The translations under genes and the position numbers were made by a program. From DATAMF01 sp964472565 (GTDB lineage Bacteria > Chloroflexota > Anaerolineae > Aggregatilineales > Aggregatilineaceae): a DNA stretch of 64,000 bases. Shown here piece by piece: positions 9,171 through 18,248 of the stretch (positions within the stretch are counted from its first letter, which is position 1; each line of letters starts with the position of its first letter). Below the pieces are notes generated by a model, which had not been told where the DNA came from, did no database searches, and saw nothing but the letters and a program-made list of their open reading frames with translations. The stretch covers positions 1-64,000 of the forward strand of contig CAYYNB010000008.1 of NCBI GenBank assembly GCA_964472565.1, written 5' to 3'.

Positions 9171-9226
9171 AGGCTGCGCCAAGATTTTCTTTACCCCATC
9201 CCCCAGTCAAACCGGATGGATGGGAT
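9171..9226. repeat. Dispersed intergenic repeat, copy A
   Basis: Begins AGGCTGCGCCA, continues TTTACCCCATCCC and GTCAAACCGGATGGATGGG. These blocks recur in the same order at 19488-19575 and 26804-26864. This copy lacks the GGAAGGGG half of the inner hairpin. Confidence 0.75.
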
Positions 9227-9267
9227 CATGATTGTCTTGGGATGGCCTAACCTGTTGTGATGGTGCT

Positions 9268-12200
9268 ATGGCATATTGGTTGATCCTGCCGGTTTGTCTT
9301 TATGTCGCGCTGGCCGTCGTCGCCGTCGAACGCCGTCCGTATGGCATATCAAGCGTGGCTTTGGCATTCATGGCGACATGCCTCTCCTTGATCACTTTCG
9401 CTTATTTTATTCTGGGAACCACAACCGAACGGGATCATGCTGAGACAGCGGCTTATATTGTCGTTTTCACCTTTCAGTGGGTGTATCTTCTGGCCCTGCC
9501 CCTGATGCTGTTAAGCCTGCATTTTGAAACATGGTTCCAAATCCATGCGAGCCGCCTGTTCAAGGCGGGGCTGCTTCCGCTGGTGATGGCCAATACCATT
9601 CTGCTGCTCCTGATGCTCAACAGCAGCGATCCGCTGGTTTATCAGGCTGGTGGACACTTTAGAATACATTTTGTGATTGCGAGCGCGCGATCATCGTTCC
9701 TGCACGGCACCGCGTTTGTTCTGTTGACCCAGTGGCCGTTCCTGCTGGCGCTGGGCATCACGCTCTATACACGCCGGATTCGCACCTGGCAAGCGGCGCT
9801 CATGTTTTTAGCGGTTTCGGTCTTCAGCGCCACCGCTCAGCTTACGGCAGCATCCATCGAATCAGAGTGGAGAAACGCCGCTTCCGTGCTCAGTTTTTTA
9901 CCTGCGATGCTGCTGTTTATCGCCCTGGTGCTGCGGGCAGCCCGCCGCAAAACATTTAATTCCACCCTGCTCAACCGCCTGGCCGCGCCCGATGATGGGA
10001 TCATCGTGATTGATTCCAAAGGTTTTGTGCAGTGGAACAACCAGCTTATGTTCCAGTGGCAGAGCAGCAGCGCCGCGCCCGCCGCGGCCCCTGTTCACAT
10101 CCTCCAAATGCTGCGCGATACGCCCGTCTACACGGCGGTCAAGGCGATGTTCAGCGGTCATACGACCACCGCTGAATGTGAACTGAGCCTGAACAACGAA
10201 CCGTATCTCCTGCAAATTGAACGCCAGCCGGTTGCCGACAGCAGCGAACTGCCCGACGCCGAAGTTTTCATTTTTCGGAATGTCACGTCGTCGCGGATGC
10301 GGCGGAATCTGGATGTGATGAGCCGCGAGATTCAGGCTTTGAGCAGCATCAGCGCCGATATTTCATCCCTGCTGGATGTGAATCAGGTCATCAACCGGGC
10401 GCTTCAGGAAGTTTTGGCCGTCACCAAACTGGATGATACGTTTGTTTACCTGCACGATCCGGCTGATCCAGAGAATCTTAAACTCGGCGGCAGTTTAGTC
10501 ATGTCACCCAAAGGCTTTGCGCCCGAAACCAAATCCATCCACGCGACAAATGCAGGCGAGGTCTTCTCGACAGGCAAGACGATCTATACCGAAGATGCGG
10601 ATCAGGTTCCGGTTCGCGGCGAACGCCTGAAATCGCAGGGGTTACGCGCCGGGATCACCGTTCCATTGATCACGCGGGACCGGGTGATCGGCGTCCTGCA
10701 AGTGGGCAGCCAGGTTCCGCACCAGTTTGAACCGATCCAGATTGTGCTGCTCGAAAGTGTGGGCCGCCAGCTTGCGATTGCCATCGATAATGCGCGGCTG
10801 CTGGAAGAAGAGCGGGAGCAGCGCCGTGTCGCCGAAGCGCTGCGCGAAGTGTCGAGTATTCTGAATAATAAAAACCTCGACGATGCGCTGCACGGCATGC
10901 TGGCCCAGTTACGGCGGTTGCTGGATTACGAACGGGGCACGGTGCTGCTGCCGGCGGAACCAGGGCTGCTGCGCGTGTGCGCCCATCGCGGGCTGCGTAA
11001 CCCTGAAAACGAAGACTTCGAGCGTAAGCGAATTGCGCTCCAGAATTTTCCATACCTTCAGAACGTGTTCATTGAGCGCAAATTCAAGTACGTTCCCGAT
11101 ACGCTGGCCGATCCCATGTGGGTCACAGGCGAAAAAGATCTGCGTTCCTGGTTAGCGGTTCCCCTGCTTATGCGCGATCAGGTGCTGGGGTGTCTGAGCC
11201 TGGGGCACACACAGCCCAACCGTTTTAGCCCCGAAGATATTCAAATGGCCGTCACATTTGGCGATCAGGTGGCGATTGCCGTCGAGAACCATCTGCTGTT
11301 CGAAAACGAACTGCACCGCCGTTTACATGCCGAATTTTTGCAGCAGGCATCCTACGATCTGGTCACCAGCCCCGATCTGGATCGCGCATTGTCCGCTGCG
11401 CTGGACTGGCTGAGCCAGATTTTAGCGTTTGACCGGGCACATATCGGCCTGATTGATGAAACCAGCAATACCTGGGTCTTTCGGGCGCGCCGCCCAGCCC
11501 AGCCATCCAGCAGCACGCAGGCGGTACCGCTGAGTGAATACCCGCTGATCGAACAAGTCTGCGCGGAAAAACGCGCCATGATGGTATCTGACACACGCGA
11601 ACAGTCGAGCTGGAAAAGCCTGCGCTCGATCTCTGAAGAGGTGCGCACCTGGATCGGTGCGCCGCTGATCGTGCGCAACCGGGTGATCGGCGTGCTGAAC
11701 ATTGACGGTTTTCAGCCGCACTGCTTCACCAACGAACAATTTCAGACGGTACAAACGTTTGCCAACCAGATTGCCGCCGCCATCGAAAATTTCCGGCTGC
11801 TGGAAGAAGCGAGCAGTCAAAACCGGGTGCTCCAAACCCTGAACACGGTGTTGGCATCGAGCGCCGAAGCGCTGACCCATGACAACCTGATGTCGGTTCT
11901 GCTGGAACGGGTGGTGACGACACTTGGATTGACCGGTGGGGTGCTGCACCTCTGCGAAGAGAAAACCGGCGATCTGGTGCTGCGGGCCGCGTCACAGGTA
12001 TCGGATGCGCTGCGCGAGAAACTCGCCCGCCTGCCTGCCGGATCGGGGCTGCCCCCGCTGGAAGATGAGACGTCGCAGTTTTTCAGCGTCCCGCTGGTAT
12101 CCCATGCCAAAGAACTGGGACTGTTGAGCTTATACCAGCCCGCACAGCCATTCAGCCCCGACGTGCGCCAGCTTCTGATGAATATCGGGCAGCAGCTAGG

Positions 12201-14328
12201 GATTGTGCTCGAAAACGCGCTTCTCTTTGAAAACACCACGCGCCGCGAAGCGCTGCAAACCGATCTCGGACGGTTCAGCCTGACGATCAGCGCCCAGCTT
12301 GACTGTGATACGGTGATGCGGCTGATCTGTCATGAAAGCCGGAATGTCTTTGGAACACAAGGGGCGTATATCTGGCTGCTGGAAAATGGGCAGTTGATCG
12401 GCACTGCCGCTTCAGGCATCGCGGCTGAGAAGTTCGGCAAAAACGCGCTGGACATGGCCGATCGTCATCTGCTGCCGGTACAGGTGCTCCACGAATGGCA
12501 TACCCGTTATATCAATGCGGTACATCAAACCGCCGCGCTTCCCGCTGAATTTCAGGCGCTGACGCAGGCTCAGGCTGCGATGGCGATCCCGCTGCTGAAA
12601 GCCGATGTTCCCATCGGGACGCTGCTGTTGATCTCGGCTGAAAACCCGGAAGCCTTCGCTGACTGGCAGCTTGAACATGGCGGCTTAATGGGGGTCCAGG
12701 CGGCGCTTGCCATCCAGAACGCGACCCTGTTTGATGAAATTCGCCGCCGGTTGGATCAACTGCGGCTGGTGAACGAAGTGGGCCGTTATGCGACTGCTAT
12801 TCTGAGCCTGCAAAGTTTGATCGAAGGGGTGTCACAAAAACTCTTTGAGACGCTGCACTACAGCCTGATTGCGCTGTGGCAGGTGGAAGAAGAACATCTC
12901 TTCTCGCCCCTGTTTTTCAAACCCGGCCAGATCAAACCGGATGTGACATCCCCCCACCAGGCGGAGCTTGAAAAGCTGGTTGAAAAAGCCGCGCTGGTCG
13001 GTGATCCCATCATTCAAACCATCAGCCGGGAGATAAACGGCCAGATTCTGCACCCCTCCGCGCTGGCGGTTCCGCTCATCGTCGCGGATGAAGTGGTCGG
13101 TGTGCTGGTGGTGGAACGCGAAGCCACCGAACATATTCTCAAAGAAGACCTGGATGTGCTGGAACCGATGGCCGCCCAGCTTGCGATCTCGGTTTCCAAC
13201 GCGCGCCTCTTTGAAAAAATCCGCCAGCAAACGATTGCCCTGGAAGGACGGGTCAGCGAACGGACAGCCGAAATCCGCCAGCAGCATGAGCGGATCGAAG
13301 CCATTCTGCGTTCGGTAGCCGATGCGGTGATCGTTTTTGATCTGGGGGGACAGGTCGTGCTCACCAACCCGGTTGCGCGCCAACTGTTCGACCAGTACGA
13401 TCTTGAAATGAACCTGGGAGCGCGCATCAAGGCGATGGTTGACCAGACCATGAAAGAAACCGAGGCCAGCACCGCCGAAGTTATCGAGCTGGGCAACGCG
13501 GCGTTACAGGCCAAAGCCGCCCAGGTTTTTGAAGGGGAGAATCTGCTGGGGACGGTGGTGGTGCTGCGGGATATTTCGCGCCTCAAAGAACTGGATCGCA
13601 TGAAAGATGCGTTTGTGGCGACTGTCTCGCACGAACTGCGCACCCCCCTGGCGAACCTCAAACTTTACCTGTCTTTGCTGCGGCAGGGCCGCCCCGAACG
13701 GCGCGCCAGTTACCAGGAAGTGATGGAACGCGAAGTCGAACGGCTGGCGCGGTTGATCAACGAACTGCTCACGCTGTCGCGGCTGCAAAGCGAACATCAA
13801 AACGAGCGGGCGCATATTCGCAACCCGATTGATCTGGATACCCTGATCCAAACGGTGGTCCAAGACAACCTGGCCCAGGCCGAAAGTAAACGCGAAGAAC
13901 TGCATTACGAAAAAATCTCATCGCCGATTCCTCAGATTGTGGGCGACTCCGATCAGATCGTCCGCGCCCTGACGAATCTGATCGGCAATGCTATCAATTA
14001 CACCCCTGAAGGAGGTCGTATCCTGGTTCGCAGCCGGGTAGAGAATTTAGAGCAAATTAATTCAGAATGGGTTATTATTGAGGTGATAGATACAGGGGTC
14101 GGCATTCCTGCGGAAGAATTACCGATGATCTTTGATCGGTTCTTCCGTGGATCGAATGTCAGTGTGAACACTCCTGGGACGGGATTGGGTTTAGCAATCA
14201 TCAAAGAAATCGTAGAAATGCATGGCGGTTCTATCCACGTAGAAAGCGAAGTAGGACGTGGCAGCACTTTCTGCCTCAGATTACCTGCGCTGAATAAAAG
14301 TGAAGAGCGCGTCGGAGAGAATGTATGA
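9268..14328 (+). CDS. Sensor histidine kinase with 7-8 TM N-terminus, two PAS and six GAF domains
   Basis: About 1686 residues from ATG 9268; an in-frame TTG at 9232 is an alternative start, and neither has a strong SD. Order read from the translation: seven to eight membrane helices (1-230); PAS-like (240-350); GAF1 (370-530); GAF2 (534-690); GAF3 (704-855); GAF4 (872-995); GAF5 (1011-1165); GAF6 (1179-1325); PAS (1341-1440); HisKA with VSHELRTPL (phosphoacceptor His about 1455); and HATPase with NAINY, DTGVGIP and GTGLGLAI. All catalytic boxes are intact, so it should autophosphorylate. The stop overlaps the start of the receiver-kinase gene by ATGA, so the two form one signalling unit. The ligands of the GAF domains cannot be told. 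Confidence 0.93.
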   Translation: MAYWLILPVCLYVALAVVAVERRPYGISSVALAFMATCLSLITFAYFILGTTTERDHAETAAYIVVFTFQWVYLLALPLMLLSLHFETWFQIHASRLFKAGLLPLVMANTILLLLMLNSSDPLVYQAGGHFRIHFVIASARSSFLHGTAFVLLTQWPFLLALGITLYTRRIRTWQAALMFLAVSVFSATAQLTAASIESEWRNAASVLSFLPAMLLFIALVLRAARRKTFNSTLLNRLAAPDDGIIVIDSKGFVQWNNQLMFQWQSSSAAPAAAPVHILQMLRDTPVYTAVKAMFSGHTTTAECELSLNNEPYLLQIERQPVADSSELPDAEVFIFRNVTSSRMRRNLDVMSREIQALSSISADISSLLDVNQVINRALQEVLAVTKLDDTFVYLHDPADPENLKLGGSLVMSPKGFAPETKSIHATNAGEVFSTGKTIYTEDADQVPVRGERLKSQGLRAGITVPLITRDRVIGVLQVGSQVPHQFEPIQIVLLESVGRQLAIAIDNARLLEEEREQRRVAEALREVSSILNNKNLDDALHGMLAQLRRLLDYERGTVLLPAEPGLLRVCAHRGLRNPENEDFERKRIALQNFPYLQNVFIERKFKYVPDTLADPMWVTGEKDLRSWLAVPLLMRDQVLGCLSLGHTQPNRFSPEDIQMAVTFGDQVAIAVENHLLFENELHRRLHAEFLQQASYDLVTSPDLDRALSAALDWLSQILAFDRAHIGLIDETSNTWVFRARRPAQPSSSTQAVPLSEYPLIEQVCAEKRAMMVSDTREQSSWKSLRSISEEVRTWIGAPLIVRNRVIGVLNIDGFQPHCFTNEQFQTVQTFANQIAAAIENFRLLEEASSQNRVLQTLNTVLASSAEALTHDNLMSVLLERVVTTLGLTGGVLHLCEEKTGDLVLRAASQVSDALREKLARLPAGSGLPPLEDETSQFFSVPLVSHAKELGLLSLYQPAQPFSPDVRQLLMNIGQQLGIVLENALLFENTTRREALQTDLGRFSLTISAQLDCDTVMRLICHESRNVFGTQGAYIWLLENGQLIGTAASGIAAEKFGKNALDMADRHLLPVQVLHEWHTRYINAVHQTAALPAEFQALTQAQAAMAIPLLKADVPIGTLLLISAENPEAFADWQLEHGGLMGVQAALAIQNATLFDEIRRRLDQLRLVNEVGRYATAILSLQSLIEGVSQKLFETLHYSLIALWQVEEEHLFSPLFFKPGQIKPDVTSPHQAELEKLVEKAALVGDPIIQTISREINGQILHPSALAVPLIVADEVVGVLVVEREATEHILKEDLDVLEPMAAQLAISVSNARLFEKIRQQTIALEGRVSERTAEIRQQHERIEAILRSVADAVIVFDLGGQVVLTNPVARQLFDQYDLEMNLGARIKAMVDQTMKETEASTAEVIELGNAALQAKAAQVFEGENLLGTVVVLRDISRLKELDRMKDAFVATVSHELRTPLANLKLYLSLLRQGRPERRASYQEVMEREVERLARLINELLTLSRLQSEHQNERAHIRNPIDLDTLIQTVVQDNLAQAESKREELHYEKISSPIPQIVGDSDQIVRALTNLIGNAINYTPEGGRILVRSRVENLEQINSEWVIIEVIDTGVGIPAEELPMIFDRFFRGSNVSVNTPGTGLGLAIIKEIVEMHGGSIHVESEVGRGSTFCLRLPALNKSEERVGENV

Positions 14329-15443
14329 GTAAAGCAACTATTCTAGTCGTTGAAGATGATATGCATTTGATGGAAGGCATCCGAGACATTTTAGAGATTA
14401 ATGGCTACTCGGTTCTCACCGCAACCAATGGGATCTCGGCCCTCGAAGTGCTGAACCAGCAAAGTATCCCCCCCGATTTGATCGTGTCGGATATTATGAT
14501 GCCGCGCATGGATGGTTATGATTTTTTCAAAGCTGTGCGCTCGGTCGAAAGCTGGGTGGCAACGCCCTTCATCTTCCTCACCGCCAAAGGTGAACGCGAC
14601 GACATCCACCGGGGCAAAAAGATGGGGGCCGAGGATTATGTGGTCAAACCCTTTGATGCCGATGATCTTCTGGTCGCGGTGTCGGCCAAACTGGACCGCA
14701 AACGCCAACTCGATGCCGTCTGGCAAACTGAAGTGTCGGGGATTAAACAGAATATTCTGACGATCCTCAACCATGAACTGCGCACCCCGCTGACGTATGT
14801 GGTGGCCTATGCGGATATGCTCCACCGGGACGCCGACGAACTCAGCGTGGATGATATGCGCTCCTTTCTGCGCGGGATCAATACCGGGGCGAACCGGCTG
14901 CGCCGTCTGGTAGAGAACTTTATTCTGTTGGTCGAACTCGAAACGGGTGAAGCCACCGAAACCTTCTCCTGGCGCAACCACCCGGTTTCAAACTATAACG
15001 CCATCCTGGAGACGATCCGCAAAAAATATGAGGAGTTGGCGCACGAACGCAAGATCGAATTGTGCGTGAATGTCCAGCCTGATCTGCCCCCCACCCGTAT
15101 GGACCCAGAATATATGAACGCGGCCCTGGAATGTCTGGTGGACAATGCCATCAAGTTCTCGGACAAACCCAATACGACGGTCACAATTCGCGCTTATGCC
15201 GAAAACGATCATGTTTATCTGGCTGTGCGCGACCAGGGGCGCGGGATTCCACCGCACGAGTTGGATAATATTCTCAAGATTTTCTACCAGGTCGAGCGGG
15301 AACGCTACGAAGACCAGGGCGCGGGATCGGGGCTTGCCATTGCTGACGGCGTCGCCAAGCTGCACAGCGGCAAAGTATTGATTGAAAGCGAAGTCGGGAT
15401 AGGCAGCGAATTTGTGATTTGCCTCCCCGTTGCTGCCGAATAA
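14325..15443 (+). CDS. Receiver-histidine kinase hybrid
   Basis: 372 residues: an N-terminal receiver with the acidic pair VVEDD, the phosphorylation Asp in LIVSDIMMPRMDG (about residue 56), and Lys in VVKPF. HisKA follows with LNHELRTPL (His 150). A HATPase has N box DNAIKFSD, DQGRGIP and GAGSGLAI. Receiver-first order means it is probably controlled by phosphorylation from the overlapping GAF kinase and then signals onward. No membrane segment or DNA-binding domain is present. The partner downstream of its own His is not identified. Co-translated with the kinase (ATGA). Confidence 0.92.
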   Translation: MSKATILVVEDDMHLMEGIRDILEINGYSVLTATNGISALEVLNQQSIPPDLIVSDIMMPRMDGYDFFKAVRSVESWVATPFIFLTAKGERDDIHRGKKMGAEDYVVKPFDADDLLVAVSAKLDRKRQLDAVWQTEVSGIKQNILTILNHELRTPLTYVVAYADMLHRDADELSVDDMRSFLRGINTGANRLRRLVENFILLVELETGEATETFSWRNHPVSNYNAILETIRKKYEELAHERKIELCVNVQPDLPPTRMDPEYMNAALECLVDNAIKFSDKPNTTVTIRAYAENDHVYLAVRDQGRGIPPHELDNILKIFYQVERERYEDQGAGSGLAIADGVAKLHSGKVLIESEVGIGSEFVICLPVAAE

Positions 15444-15444
15444 G

Positions 15445-15473
15445 CTGTCAGAAAATTGTCAGCCCTCTGTCAG
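15445..15473 (+). promoter_or_regulatory. Three 11-bp-spaced CTGTCAG direct repeats (Pho-box-like)
   Basis: CTGTCAG at 15445, TTGTCAG at 15456 and CTGTCAG at 15467, each exactly 11 bases apart. This is the geometry of PhoB/OmpR-family operators, and the unit matches the pho-box half site (CTGTCA). It lies 22 bases upstream of the extended -10 of the pspA-like gene, in the activator position. Confidence 0.55.
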
Positions 15474-15491
15474 CGGGCGTTCGGTTAATCA

Positions 15492-15500
15492 TGCTACGAT
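15492..15500 (+). promoter_or_regulatory. Extended -10 promoter candidate for pspA
   Basis: TGCTACGAT (TG, one base, TACGAT), 31 bases before the chosen pspA start. There is no good -35, consistent with activator dependence on the repeats just upstream. Confidence 0.45.
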
Positions 15501-15530
15501 ACAGGCACACTTGGATTCATAGGAGGAATG

Positions 15531-16229
15531 ATGGCTTCTTTGCTTCAGAAAATCAACACACTTATCTCCGCGAATATTCACGCGTTGGTCGACTCCGCGC
15601 TGGAGGCGAATTCTGTTAAAGTGATGGATGAATACATCCGTCAGGCCGAACGTAATCTGGATGCGGTCGAAGACTCAGCCGTTACGATTGGTGGAACCGT
15701 CAAAACGCTCAAGCGTAAATATGAAGAGTTCGCCGCGTCAGCCGAAAAGCTGGACCGCGACATTGATACCCTGCTGACACGCGGCAAAACCGATCTGGCG
15801 AGCGCGGCCCAGGCCGAACTCAACCAGAAGCAGCAGATGGCCCAGGAATATTACGAGCAGTGGCAGTCCCAGGAGCAGGAATACCGCCGGATGCTGGATG
15901 CCAAGCTCAAGCTGGAAGCCAAGCTGACGACCATCAAGCAGGAACGCGAACACCTCAAGGCACTGTTGGAACTGGTCGAGGCCAAAGAACTCACCACACG
16001 CACGGTCAAGAGTCTGGATGATCTGGCAGGTGTGGGTGATGAGGATGTCAAGCGGCTGGGCGATCAGATTCGCGCCCGGCTAGACCGCGAAGAAGCCAAG
16101 CTCGAAATGGCGAGCAGCAGCATGAAAGACCAGATCGACGAAGCGATTGGCACCACCGAAATCGAACTCCAGCTCGAAGAACGCCGCCAGCGGTTGGGCC
16201 TGAGCGGATCATCGGGCAGCGGCAGCTAA
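15531..16229 (+). CDS. pspA: PspA/IM30 (Vipp1) family envelope-stress protein
   Basis: 232 residues, almost entirely coiled coil, starting MASLLQKINTLISANIHAL, the amphipathic first helix typical of PspA/IM30. The fold of this family is ESCRT-III-like and assembles on damaged membranes. Two tandem ATGs (15528, 15531) follow AGGAGGA; the second has the better SD spacing. The C-terminus ends in a Gly/Ser-rich tail. It is followed by a clear terminator, and the next gene encodes a coiled-coil membrane protein that may be a partner. Upstream 11-bp direct repeats suggest control by an OmpR/PhoB-type regulator. Confidence 0.9.
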   Translation: MASLLQKINTLISANIHALVDSALEANSVKVMDEYIRQAERNLDAVEDSAVTIGGTVKTLKRKYEEFAASAEKLDRDIDTLLTRGKTDLASAAQAELNQKQQMAQEYYEQWQSQEQEYRRMLDAKLKLEAKLTTIKQEREHLKALLELVEAKELTTRTVKSLDDLAGVGDEDVKRLGDQIRARLDREEAKLEMASSSMKDQIDEAIGTTEIELQLEERRQRLGLSGSSGSGS

Positions 16230-16254
16230 CCCGGCGCAACATAAATTACAGACA

Positions 16255-16284
16255 GGGCGTATACTAAACAATACGCCCTTTTTT
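16255..16284 (+). terminator. Rho-independent terminator after pspA
   Basis: Stem GGGCGTAT / ATACGCCC with an 8-base loop, followed by six T. Confidence 0.85.
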
Positions 16285-16344
16285 GTGTCGCAATTAAGGG
16301 TACAATGGAAGTAGTCGAGTCCCTGATATTAACAGGATTGGATT

Positions 16345-17175
16345 ATGGCAAAACCAAAACAAGAAGTACGTGGGCGGGCGCTGAAAGCTATTGTGAGCAC
16401 TGCCTTTTTTAGTGTTGAAAGCGCGGTTATTATTGCGCTCGCCATCACGCTGTTTGGTTTAGGTTACGCGCCGTTTGACTGGTGGCAGTCATGGTTCTGG
16501 CTGGTCTTTGGTGCCGCCGCCGAAGCGCTGTACCTGGGCGTGACGATTAGCGATCCACAGGCCGCTCAGCGCGCCGTCGATTTGATGCTGACCAGCCAGT
16601 ATGATCCCGATGACATTCAGAATCCTGTCGCGCGTGAGCGGCTGAAACGCGCCCTTGAATACCGCCGCCTGATCGCGGAAGCGGCCACCCGGCATGGTCC
16701 GGCCATGCGCCACAGCATCGAAGCCACCGCCAGCGAACTGGATGCCTGGATCGAGCAGATTTATAAACTGGCCCGCCGCATGGATGGCTTTGAAGAAAAC
16801 GAGATCGTCAGCCGGGACCGCCGTCTGGCTCCCCAGGACTTAAAGAATCTGCGCCGCCGCCTGGAAAACGAAGAAGACGCCGGAGTCCGCGACGAATTGC
16901 AGGAAGCCATCCAGACCAAAGAAACCCAGATCGCCAATCTGCGCACGCTCGAAAATTTCATCAAACGCGCCGACATTCAGCTTGATCACACGCTCTCTGC
17001 GTTAGGCACGGTCTATGCCCAGGTCCAGTTGATCGACTCGAAGGACGTAGACAGCGCCCGCGCCAAGCGGCTGCAAGCCAACATCAACGAAGAAATCACC
17101 ACGCTGCAAGATACGATTTCGGCCATTGATGAAGTCCAGGGCTACCATTCCTATCTGGCCAGCAACAGCGAATAG
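16345..17175 (+). CDS. Coiled-coil membrane protein next to PspA
   Basis: 276 residues. A short basic head is followed by two adjacent membrane helices (about residues 20-70, VIIALAITLFGLGY and FWLVFGAAAEALYLGV). The remaining 200 residues are charged and helical with heptad character. No catalytic motif is seen. It starts at ATG 16345 behind AGGATT. The position after pspA and the coiled-coil character suggest a membrane recruiter or stress-response partner, but this is inference from context only. The GNAT gene follows at a gap of 4 bases, so they are probably co-transcribed. Confidence 0.8.
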   Translation: MAKPKQEVRGRALKAIVSTAFFSVESAVIIALAITLFGLGYAPFDWWQSWFWLVFGAAAEALYLGVTISDPQAAQRAVDLMLTSQYDPDDIQNPVARERLKRALEYRRLIAEAATRHGPAMRHSIEATASELDAWIEQIYKLARRMDGFEENEIVSRDRRLAPQDLKNLRRRLENEEDAGVRDELQEAIQTKETQIANLRTLENFIKRADIQLDHTLSALGTVYAQVQLIDSKDVDSARAKRLQANINEEITTLQDTISAIDEVQGYHSYLASNSE

Positions 17176-17179
17176 GGAT

Positions 17180-17644
17180 ATGGATGCATCCGAACTGGTC
17201 GCGCAGGGCTACCGCATCCGGCGCGTGACCCTGCGCGATCTGCGCGCAGTGCATGCCCTGGAACAGGTCATTTTTCCGCTGGATGCGTATCCCTACCTGG
17301 ATTTAACGCTGCTGTTTATCTGGCCGGGGACGCTCAATCTCAAAGCCACTGCGCCGGATGGATCGTTGGCCGGGTTTGTCGCCGGATCGCGCCACGTGTG
17401 GAGTTCTACCGCCTGGATCATCACACTGGGCGTGCATCCGGCCCACCAGAACAAGGGTGTAGGCCGCTGGCTGCTGCTGACCGCCGAACAACGGATGCAT
17501 AAACCCACCGTCCGGCTGACGGTTCGCGCCAGCAATGCCCCCGCCATCACACTCTACCGTCACACCGGCTATGCGATTATTCAGCGTAAACCCGGTTACT
17601 ACCGTGACAACGAAACCGGACTTGTCATGGAGAAGGAGTTATAG
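17180..17644 (+). CDS. GNAT-family N-acetyltransferase (RimI-like)
   Basis: 154 residues from ATG 17180, shortly after the upstream stop and behind TAGGGAT; a longer frame overlapping the previous gene is rejected. Motif A is seen as ITLGVHPAHQNKGVGRWLL, with the acetyl-CoA pyrophosphate loop Q-x-x-G-x-G. Motif B is seen as LTVRASNAPAITLYRHTGY. This layout resembles RimI-type enzymes that acetylate N-termini or small amines. The substrate is not predictable. It lies in a short operon with the coiled-coil membrane protein and the lipoprotein downstream. Confidence 0.88.
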   Translation: MDASELVAQGYRIRRVTLRDLRAVHALEQVIFPLDAYPYLDLTLLFIWPGTLNLKATAPDGSLAGFVAGSRHVWSSTAWIITLGVHPAHQNKGVGRWLLLTAEQRMHKPTVRLTVRASNAPAITLYRHTGYAIIQRKPGYYRDNETGLVMEKEL

Positions 17645-17656
17645 AAGGAGAGACAG

Positions 17657-18187
17657 GTGAAACCCTCACGATTGGCACTCTTGTCACTGCTGCTGTTACC
17701 GCTCCTGAGCTGCACTTTGCTCGATAGATTTTTACCTTCCGCTACAACACAGCCCACTTCGACGCCGCTGCCGGCTGCCAAAACCAATATTTTCCTGATC
17801 GCGCTGGAAGACGGCGGCGCAACCGGGATGTTGGTTGGCTGTGGTGACAGCCTGATCCCCGTCCCCTATGGCGAATGGTATCCTACCGTCACCTTCCGCC
17901 AGATCGCCTATGCCCTGACGGACTTTTTGGCGCTGCACGACCAGTTTTACGGCGAATCAGGGCTGTACAACGCGCTCTACCAGTCCGATCTGACCGTCCA
18001 GAATGTGAACATCGATGCCAGCGGCTTCGCCACCGTCGATCTGTCCGGCCAATTGGTGTTGGGCGGCGTGTGTGACGGTCCGCGCGTTAAGGCGCAGCTT
18101 GAACAGACGATTTTGCAATTCGGGGTAACGGGCGTGACCGTGACCATCAACGGCACCCCGCTCGACAATTTGATCTCCGGCCAATAA
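17657..18187 (+). CDS. Lipoprotein with GerMN-like domain
   Basis: 176 residues from GTG 17657 (AGAAGGAGAGACAG before it). The signal peptide ends in the lipobox LLSC. A Thr/Pro-rich linker follows, then a domain of about 130 residues. The pattern of that domain (early strand NIFLIALED, RQIAYALTDFL, then VNIDASGFATVDLS and a final VTVTINGTPLD) matches the GerMN/sporulation-germination fold that also occurs in non-sporulating bacteria. Probably anchored on the outer face of the membrane. The ligand is unknown. Confidence 0.75.
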   Translation: MKPSRLALLSLLLLPLLSCTLLDRFLPSATTQPTSTPLPAAKTNIFLIALEDGGATGMLVGCGDSLIPVPYGEWYPTVTFRQIAYALTDFLALHDQFYGESGLYNALYQSDLTVQNVNIDASGFATVDLSGQLVLGGVCDGPRVKAQLEQTILQFGVTGVTVTINGTPLDNLISGQ

Positions 18188-18201
18188 ATTCTCATTCCAT
18201 A

Positions 18202-18223
18202 GGGGCGATGCCTGCATCGCCCC
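18202..18223. repeat. Intergenic palindrome GGGGCGATG/CATCGCCCC
   Basis: Nine-base perfect arms with a CCTG loop between convergent genes, preceded by TA like the GTAGGGGC family elements. It could also help terminate the lipoprotein transcript, although no T-run follows. Confidence 0.6.
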
Positions 18224-18248
18224 GTTCGCTGCACGGGGCTAAGCGTAT

